Below are positions 7,868-18,210 of a stretch of 64,000 bases of DNA, in pieces. Source of the stretch: Marinobacter sp. ATCH36. Lineage in GTDB: Bacteria; Pseudomonadota; Gammaproteobacteria; Pseudomonadales; Oleiphilaceae. Position numbers and translations under genes: made by a program. The notes under the pieces were generated by a model. The model saw only the letters and a list, made by a program, of their open reading frames with translations, had not been told where the DNA came from and did no database searches. Position 1 is the stretch's first letter; the number at the start of each line of letters is the position of its first letter. The stretch spans positions 1,240,001-1,304,000 of the forward strand of contig NZ_JAMJPL010000001.1 of NCBI RefSeq assembly GCF_023555055.1. Direction: 5' to 3'.

Positions 7868-7955
7868 GTCTGCTCCTGTTGGAAGATGATCTTGCAGAAT
7901 CTGCACGGATGATAACAGATCAGAACGCAATGACATTGATGGACGCCAGGTCGGT

Positions 7956-9020
7956 TCAGAGCAGGACCGTCTGTTCCGGCGAGGTCAGCAATGTGCGTAT
8001 CGGCGCAGGCAAACCCAGGGCCAGGGCTTCGTCCCGGTGAATCCATTGGTGGTTGTCTGCGTCATTGATTCGCGTGGAGTTTTGAACAGTCAGGCGTGCG
8101 GGCTGAATGTGCAGGTGGTAGTGGCTGAAGGTGTGGCGGAAACCGGCGGTGATTTCCGGCTCGCTGCAGTTAAAGCCGAAGGCCTGTTCACAGGCGTCAG
8201 CCAGTTCTTCAGGGCTGTAGGCGGGGTCCAGCTCGGGCAGGCTCCATAACCCACCCCAGATGCCGCTCGGTGGTCTGCGCTCCAGCAGGATGCGCCCCCG
8301 GTGATCTTCCAGTATCACCATCCAGGTGGTTTTCTCGGGCTTGGCCTTTTTTGGTTTGGAGCCCGGGTAGAGGCTGGCTTCGCCTGTGGCGTAGGCCTCG
8401 CACCCGGATTGCAGCGGGCAGCTGTCGCAGGCCGGGCGGCTGCGGGTGCACACCATAGCGCCCAGGTCCATGATGGCCTGGGTGTAGTCGCGGATGCGTT
8501 CGTCGGGCGTGTGCTCTTCGGCACGCTCCCACAACTGGTTCAGTACGGCGGTTTTGCCGGGCCAGCCGGCTATGGCGTGGTAGCGCGCCAGAACACGCTT
8601 TACATTGCCATCCAGGATTGCCGCTCGCTGCTGGTACGCCTGGGCTAGAATGGCGGCTGCGGTGGATCGACCAATGCCGGGCAGGGCCTGCAGTTGCTCC
8701 TGGTCTCTGGGAAATTCCCCGCCGTGTTCCTCGACGACTTGCTGAGCAGCCTTTTGCAGGTTGCGGGCGCGGGCATAGTAACCAAGGCCGGACCAGTGGC
8801 TGAGCACATCGTCCACCGGCGCCATAGCCAGCGCTTTCACGTCCGGAAAGCGCTGCATGAAGGCTTCGAAATAGGGAATGACAGTGGTGACCTGGGTCTG
8901 CTGCAGCATGATTTCCGAAACCCACACGCGGTATGGGTTTCGGTCATGGTGCCAGGGCAGGGTGTGCCTGCCGTTTTCGTCGTACCAGGCCAGAAGCTTA
9001 TGGGCAAAACCGTCGCTCAT
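7956..9020 (-). CDS. mutY: A/G-specific adenine glycosylase
   Basis: Removes adenine mispaired with 8-oxoguanine. The 354 residues show the HhH-GPD fold: catalytic Glu36 in [12 protein letters not shown], helix-hairpin-helix LPGIGRSTA at 113-121, catalytic Asp137 in [12 protein letters not shown], and four [4Fe-4S] ligands at Cys191, 198, 201 and 207 (C-X6-C-X2-C-X5-C). The C-terminal third is the NUDIX-like domain that recognises 8-oxoguanine. The ATG overlaps the asmA stop in ATGA, so translation is coupled. Confidence 0.97.
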   Translation of the reverse strand: MSDGFAHKLLAWYDENGRHTLPWHHDRNPYRVWVSEIMLQQTQVTTVIPYFEAFMQRFPDVKALAMAPVDDVLSHWSGLGYYARARNLQKAAQQVVEEHGGEFPRDQEQLQALPGIGRSTAAAILAQAYQQRAAILDGNVKRVLARYHAIAGWPGKTAVLNQLWERAEEHTPDERIRDYTQAIMDLGAMVCTRSRPACDSCPLQSGCEAYATGEASLYPGSKPKKAKPEKTTWMVILEDHRGRILLERRPPSGIWGGLWSLPELDPAYSPEELADACEQAFGFNCSEPEITAGFRHTFSHYHLHIQPARLTVQNSTRINDADNHQWIHRDEALALGLPAPIRTLLTSPEQTVLL

Positions 9021-11200
9021 CGACCGAAAATGCCTTTGAGCGCGTCTTTGACCTTTTCGCCGTCTTCGCCCAGACGCTTGTCAATTTCTTCACTTGCCTT
9101 TTCTGCGGCTTTTTCTTTTGCCCGGTCGGTTTCCTCGCTGACTTTCTTGCGGGCAGCGTTGGCAGCAATGGTTTTCAGGGTGTCGCGGAAGCGGGAACCG
9201 TCGAAGGAGCACAGGCCGGCCGGATCCTCACTGAAGTTGCCACGGCACTCAACGGGAATGACTACGTCTTCCACGTACTCGGTCACACGGCAGGCTTCGT
9301 CTCGATGGATCTCACCCACTACGCGCAGACCGATTTCGTAGTCCAGCTCGGATACCGCCAGGTCCACGGTGCCATCACCCTCCAGCCTCATGCCGGCGAG
9401 AGCAGCAACCAGGTCGGTGTTGTTCAGAGTGTTGCCGTCGATCTTGAGGGTGCCCTTCATATCGTTGAAGGGGGTGCTGGTGCCCCAGTCAGAGGTGCCC
9501 AGTTGTTCCTGGTTCACCAAGGCTATTCCCTGGCAGGCCATTCGGGTCAGGTTCATCCGGGTGAACTCGCCCTCGGCCAGGTTGAAGTTGATTTCGCCGT
9601 TGGCGTTTTCGCGCAGGGCAGAGATGCGGTTGCCGGTGGTTTTAACGTTCACATCCATATTCGCGGCGCCGGACAGCATGTCCATATCGGCCAGGTCTGA
9701 CAGCAGGGGCAGTGTCTGCACATTGCTGACGTCCTTGTTAATGGTCCATTGTGGGTTATCAGAGCGGGCATCGAGGGTGATATTGGAGGCAAACGAGCCG
9801 TAATAGAGTTGGCCGCTGAAGTCCTCTACTTTCAGCACACCATTGCGTGCGGTGATGACAGACTTGATCTCATTGATAGTGAGGTTGCTGACAATCAACT
9901 CACCCAGCCCAAGGTTGATATCCAGTACCAGCGACCGAATGGTCTCCAGTGGCAGCAGGTCGCCTTCTTCCGCCGAGCCGCCTCCTTGTGGTGCTTCCTG
10001 AGTGGCAGCTTCCTCATCGCTTGCGGGCGGGAGGTAGCGGTCGGCATTGATGGCGTCACCCTGCAGTTTCAGGCCGATGGCACTGTTGGCAAAACCATAA
10101 CTGGCGTTCCCTGTGAACGTGGTGTCGTCCAGGGTGATTGCCAGGTCACTGAGCTCCACGGTCCCTGCGGGACCACCAATGTTGGTGGAGAACGCGACGG
10201 ACTTCATCACGTCCGGATCCTCGGTTTCGATGGCTGGTTGGCCCAAGGCGGCAAGCAGGGCTTTCAGGGAGAACTCATCAATGCTCAGGCTGCCTTCAAG
10301 TTTGGGCTGGTCGCCGAAACCGTTTACAGACAGGTCAGTATTCAGCGTCAAGTCAGCCAGGCTCGCGGTGAAGCCACTGAGGGTAGCGGTTTCGTTCTCC
10401 AGGTTGGCTTCCAGCGAGCCGGCAAGCTCGGCACGAACGGATTCTCCACCCAATGGTTCACCGTTCATGTCAAAGACAGCCTTGAGATCGGAAACGCCAA
10501 ATTCGTTCAACGCTTCGTTGGCCGCCAGGCGAGCGCTGATATCGCCCTCTACCTCAAATTCGGGCTGATTGGTGGCAAAGCGGAAAGCCACGTTCAGCGG
10601 GAAGCTGGAACCCAGGGTGATTTCGCTGGCGCTGACGGTGAAGTCTTCCAGGGTGAAAGCCTGGCCGGTGCCCTTGTCCTCGTAGTGAATCCGGGCGTTG
10701 CCGATTTCCACGCTTTCCACATTGAAGTTCAGTGGTTCGCTGTCACCGGTGCTTTCCTCTGCAGTATCCTCTTGCGCAGGCTCTTCCTGTTGCTGTTCTG
10801 TCTCGGCTTCGCCTTCGGGCATGATCAGTGTCCAGTTGCCGGTGCCATCCTCGTCAACAGACAGGTTGGCGTCCAGGCCGTTCAGCACAAAGGTGTCGAC
10901 TCGGGGTGACATGGTCACGAGCGACCAGAAGCTGACTTGTGCCACCAGCTGGTCAAGGCGAACAAGGCGCTCGTCTTCCAGGGTTGCTTCAACGTCATTG
11001 AGCTCCAGCCCCAGAGGAATGAAAGACCAGCCAATATCGCCTGCAAGAATCAGGTCGAGGTTGGTGGTGTCCTCAACCACTTTTTCGATCTGTGGCTTGT
11101 AGGTGTTGGGATCAATGACAGCAATGGCGACAGCTACGGCCGCAATGGCCAGGATGACCAGGCCGACAATGGCGTATGCCACATAGCGAACAGCTTTCAT
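9017..11200 (-). CDS. asmA: AsmA-family envelope protein
   Basis: A 727-residue protein with one N-terminal transmembrane helix (about residues 8-30) and a long periplasmic part typical of Asm[24 protein letters not shown] near the start, and repeated beta-rich segments built on [19 protein letters not shown] sequence towards the end. Relatives of this bridge-like family are proposed to move lipids between inner and outer membranes. A Glu/Gln-rich insert lies near residues 130-155 and an acidic Glu-rich stretch near 400. The C-terminus is a charged Ala/Lys/Glu helix. First gene of asmA-mutY-yggX. Confidence 0.88.
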   Translation of the reverse strand: MKAVRYVAYAIVGLVILAIAAVAVAIAVIDPNTYKPQIEKVVEDTTNLDLILAGDIGWSFIPLGLELNDVEATLEDERLVRLDQLVAQVSFWSLVTMSPRVDTFVLNGLDANLSVDEDGTGNWTLIMPEGEAETEQQQEEPAQEDTAEESTGDSEPLNFNVESVEIGNARIHYEDKGTGQAFTLEDFTVSASEITLGSSFPLNVAFRFATNQPEFEVEGDISARLAANEALNEFGVSDLKAVFDMNGEPLGGESVRAELAGSLEANLENETATLSGFTASLADLTLNTDLSVNGFGDQPKLEGSLSIDEFSLKALLAALGQPAIETEDPDVMKSVAFSTNIGGPAGTVELSDLAITLDDTTFTGNASYGFANSAIGLKLQGDAINADRYLPPASDEEAATQEAPQGGGSAEEGDLLPLETIRSLVLDINLGLGELIVSNLTINEIKSVITARNGVLKVEDFSGQLYYGSFASNITLDARSDNPQWTINKDVSNVQTLPLLSDLADMDMLSGAANMDVNVKTTGNRISALRENANGEINFNLAEGEFTRMNLTRMACQGIALVNQEQLGTSDWGTSTPFNDMKGTLKIDGNTLNNTDLVAALAGMRLEGDGTVDLAVSELDYEIGLRVVGEIHRDEACRVTEYVEDVVIPVECRGNFSEDPAGLCSFDGSRFRDTLKTIAANAARKKVSEETDRAKEKAAEKASEEIDKRLGEDGEKVKDALKGIFGR

Positions 11201-11396
11201 GATTCTGGCGTCCTTCCGTTAATTCATGTCCGGTTACAGGGCAGTTTGATAGCCCAAGCATAACCCAGGGGTAACAAAATAAAAGCCTGGATGTATGACA
11301 ATACGTTAGTGATCAGCCAAAATGGGCACCTTATTTTTACATGACTTTTTTACACCAATGTAATGCGCGTCTTACAACGATAAAAAGGAGCAAGCA

Positions 11397-11858
11397 GTGG
11401 CTATTACTGTTTCTATTGAGCTGAACCGTGTTCTGGATCTGCCGGCGGGATATGACAAGGTTTTTGAGCTTCTGGCAGATGTTCCGGAATCAGCAAGCCA
11501 TTTTCCCAAGGTTCACAAGCTGGTGGACCTGGGTGACAACACCTATCGCTGGGAAATGGAAAAAGTAGGTGTGGACAAGCATGCTATCCAGTCCATTTAC
11601 GCCTGCAAGTATTTCGCTGACAAAGACAATGGCAAAATTACCTGGGAGCCCGTTAAAGGTGAGGGTAACGGCGTTGTAAAAGGTTCCTGGACCTTGAAGG
11701 CAAAAGACGACAACACCACCTCGGTAAAATTCCAGACCAGCGCCGAGCTGACTGTGCCGCTGCCGAGCCTGCTGAAACTGGCGATCAGCCCGGTGATCAA
11801 GCACGAGTTCAACAGCCTGGTGGACACCTACATGAAAAACCTGAAAAAGGCATTCTGA
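11397..11858 (+). CDS. SRPBCC-fold (START-like) protein
   Basis: A 153-residue soluble protein starting at GTG with AAAGGAG seven bases upstream. The pattern fits the polyketide-cyclase/START helix-grip fold: an N-terminal strand (VSIELNRVLDLPAGYDKVFELLADV), several strands with alternating hydrophobic residues, and a long C-terminal helix (LVDTYMKNLKKAF). Such proteins bind hydrophobic small molecules. The ligand is not apparent. It precedes hisB by 113 bases and is divergent from asmA. The 196 bases upstream are AT-rich and probably promoter sequence. Confidence 0.7.
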   Translation: MAITVSIELNRVLDLPAGYDKVFELLADVPESASHFPKVHKLVDLGDNTYRWEMEKVGVDKHAIQSIYACKYFADKDNGKITWEPVKGEGNGVVKGSWTLKAKDDNTTSVKFQTSAELTVPLPSLLKLAISPVIKHEFNSLVDTYMKNLKKAF

Positions 11859-11915
11859 CGGTCGCATCTATCGTCGCCATAAAGGGGATTGCGGGACGCA
11901 GGTAATCATAAAAGG

Positions 11916-11921
11916 TATAAT
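11916..11921 (+). promoter_or_regulatory. Possible -10 box before hisB
   Basis: A perfect TATAAT lies 51 bases before the hisB start. No good -35 box sits at the right distance, so this is tentative. Confidence 0.35.
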
Positions 11922-11971
11922 GCTCCCAGACACTTTTCCGGCATCTGCCGATTGATGACTTTGGAGTCCCC

Positions 11972-12565
11972 ATGGCCGAACGCAAGGCTCGGGTAGAGAG
12001 AAATACCCTGGAAACTCAGATCACCGTCGAGATTGACCTCGACGGTACCGGTAAGTCCGGTTTCGACACCGGCGTGCCCTTTCTTGAGCACATGATGGAT
12101 CAGATCGCCCGCCACGGGTTGGTGGATCTGAATATCGTCTCAAAGGGCGATTTGCACATCGACGACCACCATACCGTGGAAGACATTGGCATCACTCTTG
12201 GCCAGGCCTTCAAACAGGCTGTGGGCGACAAGAAGGGCATCCGCCGTTATGGCCACGCCTACGTGCCACTTGATGAAGCGTTGTCCCGTGTGGTCATCGA
12301 CCTGTCCGGCCGCCCTGGCCTGATCATGGACGTGCCCTATACACGGGGAGCGGTGGGTGGATTCGACGTGGACCTGTTTGCGGAGTTCTTTCAGGGCTTT
12401 GTGAACCACTCCATGGTCACACTGCACATCGATAACCTGAAGGGCAAGAACACCCATCACCAGATTGAAACCGTGTTCAAGGCTTTCGGTCGCGCCCTGC
12501 GTATGGCCATTGAAATGGACGAGCGCATGGCGGGTATCACACCGTCTACCAAAGGTTCGCTTTAA
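11972..12565 (+). CDS. hisB: Imidazoleglycerol-phosphate dehydratase
   Basis: Sixth step of histidine biosynthesis. The 197 residues show the metal-binding signatures [13 protein letters not shown] near residue 33 and [11 protein letters not shown] near 65, and the second-half [19 protein letters not shown] motif near 155. It is the monofunctional form, without the phosphatase domain of enteric HisB. The operon continues hisH-hisA-hisF on the same strand with short gaps or overlaps. Confidence 0.97.
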   Translation: MAERKARVERNTLETQITVEIDLDGTGKSGFDTGVPFLEHMMDQIARHGLVDLNIVSKGDLHIDDHHTVEDIGITLGQAFKQAVGDKKGIRRYGHAYVPLDEALSRVVIDLSGRPGLIMDVPYTRGAVGGFDVDLFAEFFQGFVNHSMVTLHIDNLKGKNTHHQIETVFKAFGRALRMAIEMDERMAGITPSTKGSL

Positions 12566-12593
12566 TCTGTCTTTGAAGGACACCGCAACAACC

Positions 12594-13235
12594 ATGAAAA
12601 CCGTTGCCATTATCGACTACGGCATGGGCAATCTTCACTCTGCCAAAAAAGCGGTAGAGCACGTAGCCCCGGATACCACCGTGCTGGTCACCGACAACGC
12701 TGACAAAATCCGTGAAGCTGACCGGGTGATCCTGCCCGGTGTGGGTGCAATCCGTGACTGCATGGCGGAAATTCGCCGCCTGGGTATCGACACCCTGGTG
12801 CGCGAGGTTTCGCAGGATCGTCCGTTCCTGGGCATTTGTGTCGGTATGCAGGCGCTTATGTCCCGCAGCGAAGAAAACGGCGGCGTTGACTGCATTGGCT
12901 TATTTCCATCAGAAGTGCGGTATTTCGGCGACAACCTCACCGAAAACAGCGAACGCCTGAAAGTGCCTCACATGGGCTGGAACCAGGTTCACCAGACCAT
13001 GGACCACCCGCTGTGGCAGGACATCCCCGACGGCGACCGCTTCTACTTCGTACACAGCTACTACGCTGAAGCCGCCGGCAACCCTGACATCGCCGGCCGA
13101 ACCCATTACGGCGTTGACCTGGCGGCAGCAGTGGCGAGAGACAACATTTTTGCGGTGCAGTTCCACCCGGAAAAAAGCGCGAGGGCAGGACTGCAGTTAC
13201 TGAAAAATTTCACCAACTGGACTGGAACATGCTGA
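12594..13235 (+). CDS. hisH: Imidazole glycerol phosphate synthase, glutaminase subunit
   Basis: Class I glutamine amidotransferase that supplies ammonia to HisF. The start [14 protein letters not shown] fits the family; a longer upstream frame would overlap hisB and is not needed. The nucleophile is Cys82 in [10 protein letters not shown], and the catalytic His-Glu pair is in AVQFHPEKS. The 213-residue length is normal. Its last seven bases overlap hisA. Confidence 0.96.
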   Translation: MKTVAIIDYGMGNLHSAKKAVEHVAPDTTVLVTDNADKIREADRVILPGVGAIRDCMAEIRRLGIDTLVREVSQDRPFLGICVGMQALMSRSEENGGVDCIGLFPSEVRYFGDNLTENSERLKVPHMGWNQVHQTMDHPLWQDIPDGDRFYFVHSYYAEAAGNPDIAGRTHYGVDLAAAVARDNIFAVQFHPEKSARAGLQLLKNFTNWTGTC

Positions 13236-13966
13236 TTATCCCGGCCATAGACCTCAAAGACGGTAAGTGCGTAAGACTGCGCCAGGGCCGTATGGACGAC
13301 TCCACCGTGTTCGGTGACGATCCCGTCGACATGGCTACCCGCTGGGTAGACGCAGGCGCCCGTCGCCTGCATCTGGTGGACCTGAACGGCGCCTTCGCTG
13401 GTGAGCCCGTCAATGGTGAAATTGTCCAGGCCATCGCCCGCAAATACCCGGATCTTCCCATCCAGATTGGCGGCGGCATCCGTTCCGCGGACACCATTGA
13501 GGCCTATCTGAAGGCCGGCGTCCAGTGGGTGATTATCGGCACCAAAGCGGTGAAAGAGCCCGAATTCGTCACCGAAATGTGCAAGAAATTTCCGGGCCAT
13601 ATCATTGTCGGCCTGGATGCCAAAGACGGCCGAGTTGCCACCGACGGCTGGGCGGAAGTCTCCGAAGTGATGGCCACAGATCTGGCCAAACGCTTTGCCA
13701 ACGACGGCGTGGAAGCCATCGTCTACACCGATATCAGCCGCGACGGCATGATGCGGGGCGTTAATGTGGAAGCTACTGCCGCGCTGGCGGAAGAAGGCGG
13801 TATTCCCGTCATCGCCTCTGGTGGCGTTACCAACATGGATGACCTCAAGCGTCTGGCAACCGTTGCCGACAAGGGCATACTGGGCGCCATCACCGGCCGG
13901 GCCATCTATGAGGGCACGTTAGACGTGGCCGAGGCCCAGGCCTTCTGTGACAGCCTGAAGGGGTAA
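13229..13966 (+). CDS. hisA: ProFAR isomerase
   Basis: A (beta-alpha)8 barrel of 245 residues that isomerises the phosphoribosylformimino intermediate of histidine synthesis. Asp8 in [15 protein letters not shown] and the second-half aspartate in [10 protein letters not shown] are the expected acid-base pair, and phosphate loops GGGIRS and ASGGVTN are present. It overlaps hisH, which implies coupled translation. Confidence 0.96.
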   Translation: MLIIPAIDLKDGKCVRLRQGRMDDSTVFGDDPVDMATRWVDAGARRLHLVDLNGAFAGEPVNGEIVQAIARKYPDLPIQIGGGIRSADTIEAYLKAGVQWVIIGTKAVKEPEFVTEMCKKFPGHIIVGLDAKDGRVATDGWAEVSEVMATDLAKRFANDGVEAIVYTDISRDGMMRGVNVEATAALAEEGGIPVIASGGVTNMDDLKRLATVADKGILGAITGRAIYEGTLDVAEAQAFCDSLKG

Positions 13967-13974
13967 GACGCATC

Positions 13975-14748
13975 ATGGCTCTGGCAAAACGTATCATTCC
14001 CTGTCTCGATGTCGACAAAGGCCGCGTTGTAAAAGGCGTGAATTTCGTCGACATCCGCGATGCCGGTGACCCGGTGGAAGTGGCCCGCAAGTACAACGAG
14101 CAGGGTGCCGACGAAATCACCTTCCTCGATATTACTGCCAGCCACGAAAGCCGCGATACCACCTACGAAACCGTCGAGCGTATGGCGGCGGAAGTCTTCA
14201 TACCGCTCACAGTCGGTGGTGGTGTGCGCACTGTTGAAGATATCCGCAAGCTGCTGAACGCAGGCGCCGACAAGGTTTCCATCAATACGGCTGCGGTTTT
14301 TAATCCGGAATTTGTTCGCGAAGCCGCTGACCGCTTCGGCAGCCAATGCATTGTGGTAGCCATTGATGCCAAGGGTGTCAGTGCTGAGGGTGAAGAGCCG
14401 CGCTGGGAAATTTTCACCCATGGCGGCCGCAAGCCAACCGGGCTGGATGCTGTGGAGTGGGCTCGCAAGATGACCGCCATGGGTGCTGGTGAACTGTTGC
14501 TGACGAGTATGGACCGGGACGGAACCAAGGCCGGCTTTAACCTGGGGCTGACGCGAGCAGTCAGTGATGCGGTTTCGGTGCCGGTGATTGCGTCAGGTGG
14601 CGTGGGTGAGCTCCAGCATCTGGCGGATGGTGTGATCGAAGGGCATGCGGATGCCGTATTGGCGGCTTCCATTTTTCACTTCGGGCAGCACACAATTCCT
14701 GAGGCCAAAGCGTTTATGAAAGCGCAGGGGATTGTGGTCCGGGACTGA
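13975..14748 (+). CDS. hisF: Imidazole glycerol phosphate synthase, cyclase subunit
   Basis: A 257-residue (beta-alpha)8 barrel paired with HisH. Asp11 in [15 protein letters not shown] and the second catalytic aspartate in [11 protein letters not shown] are present, with phosphate-binding GGGVRT and ASGGVGEL. It ends four bases short of the convergent yibQ-like gene, so the two transcription units meet tail to tail. Confidence 0.97.
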   Translation: MALAKRIIPCLDVDKGRVVKGVNFVDIRDAGDPVEVARKYNEQGADEITFLDITASHESRDTTYETVERMAAEVFIPLTVGGGVRTVEDIRKLLNAGADKVSINTAAVFNPEFVREAADRFGSQCIVVAIDAKGVSAEGEEPRWEIFTHGGRKPTGLDAVEWARKMTAMGAGELLLTSMDRDGTKAGFNLGLTRAVSDAVSVPVIASGGVGELQHLADGVIEGHADAVLAASIFHFGQHTIPEAKAFMKAQGIVVRD

Positions 14749-14752
14749 GAAA

Positions 14753-15574
14753 TCATTCCTGCTTTGCCAGGGCCGGCCTTATCTCCCGCTTTTCTCCTTC
14801 TGCAAACATTGGCCGATTACCATTTCTCATGGCCCAGACGCCGCTGACGGTGGCGACTGCAATGCCTTCCTCGTCCAGCTCGGGCAAGCGTTTTTCAAGG
14901 TAATCCACCGTGACCTTGTGGGGATGCCCAATACCAATGGCACTGCCGTTTTCCTTTGCCCGTTTGATCAGCAAGCGGAATTGCTGGTCCACGAATTCTT
15001 CGTTCTGTTCGTGGTCAAGAAACACATCGCGGGTGAGGGTGGGGATGCGATAGGCGGCCGCCACTTCGCCGGCAATGGACGAAGCAATAGTGCGGCTGTC
15101 GACGAAGTAGACCGGGTAGTGGTCCAGCTCCGACATCACCCAGTCCATGGCTTCCAGTTGCTGGGTGAGCAGGCTCCCCATGTGATTGTTCACGCCTCGG
15201 ACATGAGGGACGGACTGTAACGCGCGGCGCAGGGTGGTTGCCATGCTGTTTTTGTCCATACCCGGGCTCAGTCCGCCGGGGCCGAGACCGATATTGCGGG
15301 TATTGGCCATGGGAGCATGCAGCATGATTTCTTTCCGGTTTCGGTGAGCATGCTCCGCCAGTTCCGTTGTGTGTCTGCGGTAAGGCAGAAAGGCCAGGGT
15401 GATAGGCTGATCCAGCCCTATCAGCCGGCGGCCCTCTGCCAGGTTGTGCCCCATATCATCAATGATGATGGCGATGGTCGGGGGCACCTGCCGCGAACTG
15501 TCCTGCTCTTCGCCTGAGCTGACCGGCGATACCGCCGCGAGGATAGCGGCAATCAATGTTGCTGCAACTTTCAA
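14753..15574 (-). CDS. Divergent polysaccharide deacetylase family protein (YibQ-like)
   Basis: A 273-residue secreted protein with a short N-terminal signal sequence. The NodB-like barrel is recognisable from IAIIIDDMGHN near residue 35, MLHAPMAN near 90 and VNNHMGS near 130, where metal-binding aspartate and histidines are expected. It is the last gene of gpmI-envC-ctpA-yibQ, an order conserved in many gammaproteobacteria, and overlaps ctpA in ATGA. A role in cell-envelope metabolism is inferred from context; the substrate is unknown. Confidence 0.85.
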   Translation of the reverse strand: MKVAATLIAAILAAVSPVSSGEEQDSSRQVPPTIAIIIDDMGHNLAEGRRLIGLDQPITLAFLPYRRHTTELAEHAHRNRKEIMLHAPMANTRNIGLGPGGLSPGMDKNSMATTLRRALQSVPHVRGVNNHMGSLLTQQLEAMDWVMSELDHYPVYFVDSRTIASSIAGEVAAAYRIPTLTRDVFLDHEQNEEFVDQQFRLLIKRAKENGSAIGIGHPHKVTVDYLEKRLPELDEEGIAVATVSGVWAMRNGNRPMFAEGEKREIRPALAKQE

Positions 15575-16962
15575 TCCGCGCTTTCCTGTTCTGGCTTGTT
15601 CTGCTTGTTGAGAATGCCCAGGCCTTTCAGCAGGTTAAGTGCTGAACGTAGCTGGAAGTCCCTGCTTGCGGGAGTGCCCTGGGTTTCCTCTTCCGCTGCT
15701 TCCTGATTTTCGTCCTGGCCTTCAAGATGGCCGCTGAGGTCAGCCTCTGTAAAGAATGGCTGGCTATCCAGCTCGGTGAGCTGCGCCGGCTTCACTTCGA
15801 TGTCCGGTTTGATGCCCTTGGCCTGAATAGAGCGGCCATCGGGCGTGTAGTAGCGGGCAGTGGTCATTTTGATGGCGTGGGTCTCATCCAGCGGAATGAC
15901 TGTCTGTACGCTGCCCTTGCCGAATGATTGAGTGCCCATGACAACAGCGCGTTGGTGGTCCTGGAGTGCGCCGGCAAGGATTTCCGAAGCCGACGCGGAG
16001 CCGCCGTTGATCAGAACCACAATGGGAGTGTCCGGCATTACATCGCCCGGCTTGGCGTTGAAACGCAGGCGGGAGCTTTGGATGCGGCCTTCGGTATAGA
16101 CAATCAGACCTTCGTCAAGCAAAGCGTCTGCTGCTTCAACGGCTGCCTGCAGGATGCCGCCCGGATTGTTTCGCAAATCAATGATCAGGCCATCCAGGTC
16201 GCTACCGTGCTCTTTTTCAAGGTCTTCCAGAGCAGTGGTGAACTGGGCGCCGGTATCCGCCTGGAACTGGGTTATCCGGACATAACCATACCCGTTTTCA
16301 ATGATGCGGGATTTAATGCTGGTAACCTTGATTACGTCGCGCTCGACGTCGATTTCGATAGGGGCGGACTCACCTTCACGCATAATGGTGAGTGTGAGCA
16401 CGGTGCCGGGTTTGCCGCGCATCAGCTTTACGGCTTCTTCCAGCGACATGCCCTTGACCGGCTGGTCGCCCAGTTTGATGATCAGGTCGCCTGCCTGTAC
16501 GCCGGCTTTCTGGGCCGGTGTGTCATCAATGGGAGATATGACCTTCACGAACCCGTCTTCCATGCCAACTTCAATGCCGAGGCCGCCGAACTCCCCGGAA
16601 GTGCTTTCTTCCAGCTGTTCGTAATCCTTCGGGGCCAGGTAGGTAGAGTGAGGGTCCAGGTCTGACAGCATGCCTTTGATAGCACTTTCGAGAAGCTGCC
16701 GGTCGTCCACCTCTTCCACATAGGCGTCCTTGATGCGACCGAATACTTCGGCAAACTTGCGCAGGTCATCAAGAGGCAGTTGTTCTTCCGGATCCGGAAG
16801 TTCTATTTCAACCTGCTCGCCGTGCTGGATGCCTTCCAGCAGGCGCCGGGTTTCTTCATCGGTTTCCTGGGCGTGAATCAGGCCGGGCAGGGCGGTGAGG
16901 CAGGCGCCAAGGGCGAGTGCGCTCATGGTTGCGGCGTGGTTAAAACGTCTTACCCGTCTCAT
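15571..16962 (-). CDS. ctpA: C-terminal processing protease, S41 family
   Basis: A 463-residue periplasmic protease with a signal peptide (LGACLTALPGLIHA), a PDZ domain around residues 105-185 (GGLGIEVGMEDGFVKV), and the S41 catalytic domain. The Ser-Lys dyad is seen in GGSASASEILAGAL and GTQSFGKGSVQT. The C-terminal tail is rich in Glu and Gln. Neighbours envC and yibQ point to a role in peptidoglycan-linked processing. A 105-base gap separates it from envC. Confidence 0.94.
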   Translation of the reverse strand: MRRVRRFNHAATMSALALGACLTALPGLIHAQETDEETRRLLEGIQHGEQVEIELPDPEEQLPLDDLRKFAEVFGRIKDAYVEEVDDRQLLESAIKGMLSDLDPHSTYLAPKDYEQLEESTSGEFGGLGIEVGMEDGFVKVISPIDDTPAQKAGVQAGDLIIKLGDQPVKGMSLEEAVKLMRGKPGTVLTLTIMREGESAPIEIDVERDVIKVTSIKSRIIENGYGYVRITQFQADTGAQFTTALEDLEKEHGSDLDGLIIDLRNNPGGILQAAVEAADALLDEGLIVYTEGRIQSSRLRFNAKPGDVMPDTPIVVLINGGSASASEILAGALQDHQRAVVMGTQSFGKGSVQTVIPLDETHAIKMTTARYYTPDGRSIQAKGIKPDIEVKPAQLTELDSQPFFTEADLSGHLEGQDENQEAAEEETQGTPASRDFQLRSALNLLKGLGILNKQNKPEQESAD

Positions 16963-17067
16963 TCACGTATCCTGTGTTATTCCGATGACTGGTTGGTTCC
17001 TGTGTATTGCCGGACAGTATGGCTTTACCAGACTGATTTGTCAGCCTTTAGGGTACCACGAACAGTC

Positions 17068-18210
17068 TCAGCGGTTACCGAGCCAGCGCCTTGGGTTGTC
17101 CGGTTTCCCATTATGGCGGATTTCGAAGTACACGGCGGGGTCGTCAGTGCCACCGGTGCGGCCCGCCTGGGCAATAGCCTCGCCGGCTTCCACCCAATCT
17201 CCGGGACTGGTGAAAAGGCTGCTACTGTGACCGTAAAGAGTCATGTAGCCGTCGCCGTGGTCCAGAATCGTCATCAGGCCAAAACCTCTGAGCCAGTTGG
17301 CAAACACAACACGGCCATAGTGCACTGCTTTGACGTCACCTTCCTCTGCGGTATTGATCAGCAGTCCGTTATAGCGAAGCTTGCCATCGGCGTAGCTGTC
17401 TCCGAAGCTGCTGGCAACCTTGCCGTCTGCCGGCCAGGGCAGTTTGTTTCTGAGCGACCCGAACGGGTCTGATTCGTTGGGGGTAGGAATGTTGGCGATA
17501 GCCTCTTCCACCTCTCTCAGCAGTTTCTCCAGCCGTTTTCGATCAGATTCCAGTTCCTGGCGTTCATTCCTGCGGTCACTGATATCTGACTTGAGGGCTG
17601 CCAGGGTCTGTTCGCGTTCGCTTTTACTGGTGTTGAGCTTTTGCTGGCGGTCGGCAACATCCTGCTCAAGCTCGGCCAGCCGCAATCGCCCGGCCTTGAC
17701 CTGTTTCTGGGTTTCTTTCAACTGGCGGAGGTTGGCGGCGAATGCCTCGAGCCGGTCGAGGGTGTCGCGGCTGAGGTATTCATAATAGGTCATGGTGCGG
17801 GCAATCTTGTCCGGGTCAATCTCGTTGAGCAGGACTTTCACGGCAGGCGCGTCACCCTCCATCCAGGCGGCGCGAATCTGTTTTTTCAGGCTGTCGCGCT
17901 GGCTCTCCAGGGTGCGGGCCAGCTCCGCTTTTTCCTCGCCAAGCTGATTGAGGCGCTGTTGCTGGTCCCGGGCCTGTTCGCGCAATTCCCTGCGCTCGCG
18001 CGTGAGACGGCCTATTTCCTGTTCCAGCCCCGAAAGCTGACGCTCCAGTGATGAGCGATCCTCTTCGGCATCGGCCAGCCAATCGTCGATGTCGGCGATT
18101 TCTTCCCTGAGCGCTTTGATCTGGCCAGGTGTGACCTGTTGATCTGCCAGTGCTGGCGTGGCAGTTGCAACTGCAATCAATGCCAGCACCAGCCACAAAC
18201 GTGAAATCAA
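17068..18210 (-). CDS. envC: Murein hydrolase activator EnvC
   Basis: A 380-residue periplasmic protein: signal peptide ([16 protein letters not shown]), a long coiled coil over about residues 25-245, then a LytM/M23 domain. The M23 zinc ligands are degenerate: the first motif reads YNGLLINT and the last YFEIRHNG. That is expected of EnvC, which activates amidases rather than cutting peptidoglycan. The start overlaps the gpmI stop by four bases. Confidence 0.93.
   Translation of the reverse strand: MISRLWLVLALIAVATATPALADQQVTPGQIKALREEIADIDDWLADAEEDRSSLERQLSGLEQEIGRLTRERRELREQARDQQQRLNQLGEEKAELARTLESQRDSLKKQIRAAWMEGDAPAVKVLLNEIDPDKIARTMTYYEYLSRDTLDRLEAFAANLRQLKETQKQVKAGRLRLAELEQDVADRQQKLNTSKSEREQTLAALKSDISDRRNERQELESDRKRLEKLLREVEEAIANIPTPNESDPFGSLRNKLPWPADGKVASSFGDSYADGKLRYNGLLINTAEEGDVKAVHYGRVVFANWLRGFGLMTILDHGDGYMTLYGHSSSLFTSPGDWVEAGEAIAQAGRTGGTDDPAVYFEIRHNGKPDNPRRWLGNR

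Noticed and set aside
9749..10909. Open frame of 386 codons on the plus strand
   Set aside because: It lies wholly antisense to asmA; its sequence has no domain, and asmA matches its family throughout.
17068..18210. Active M23 peptidase
   Set aside because: Zinc ligands are degenerate, as expected for EnvC activators.
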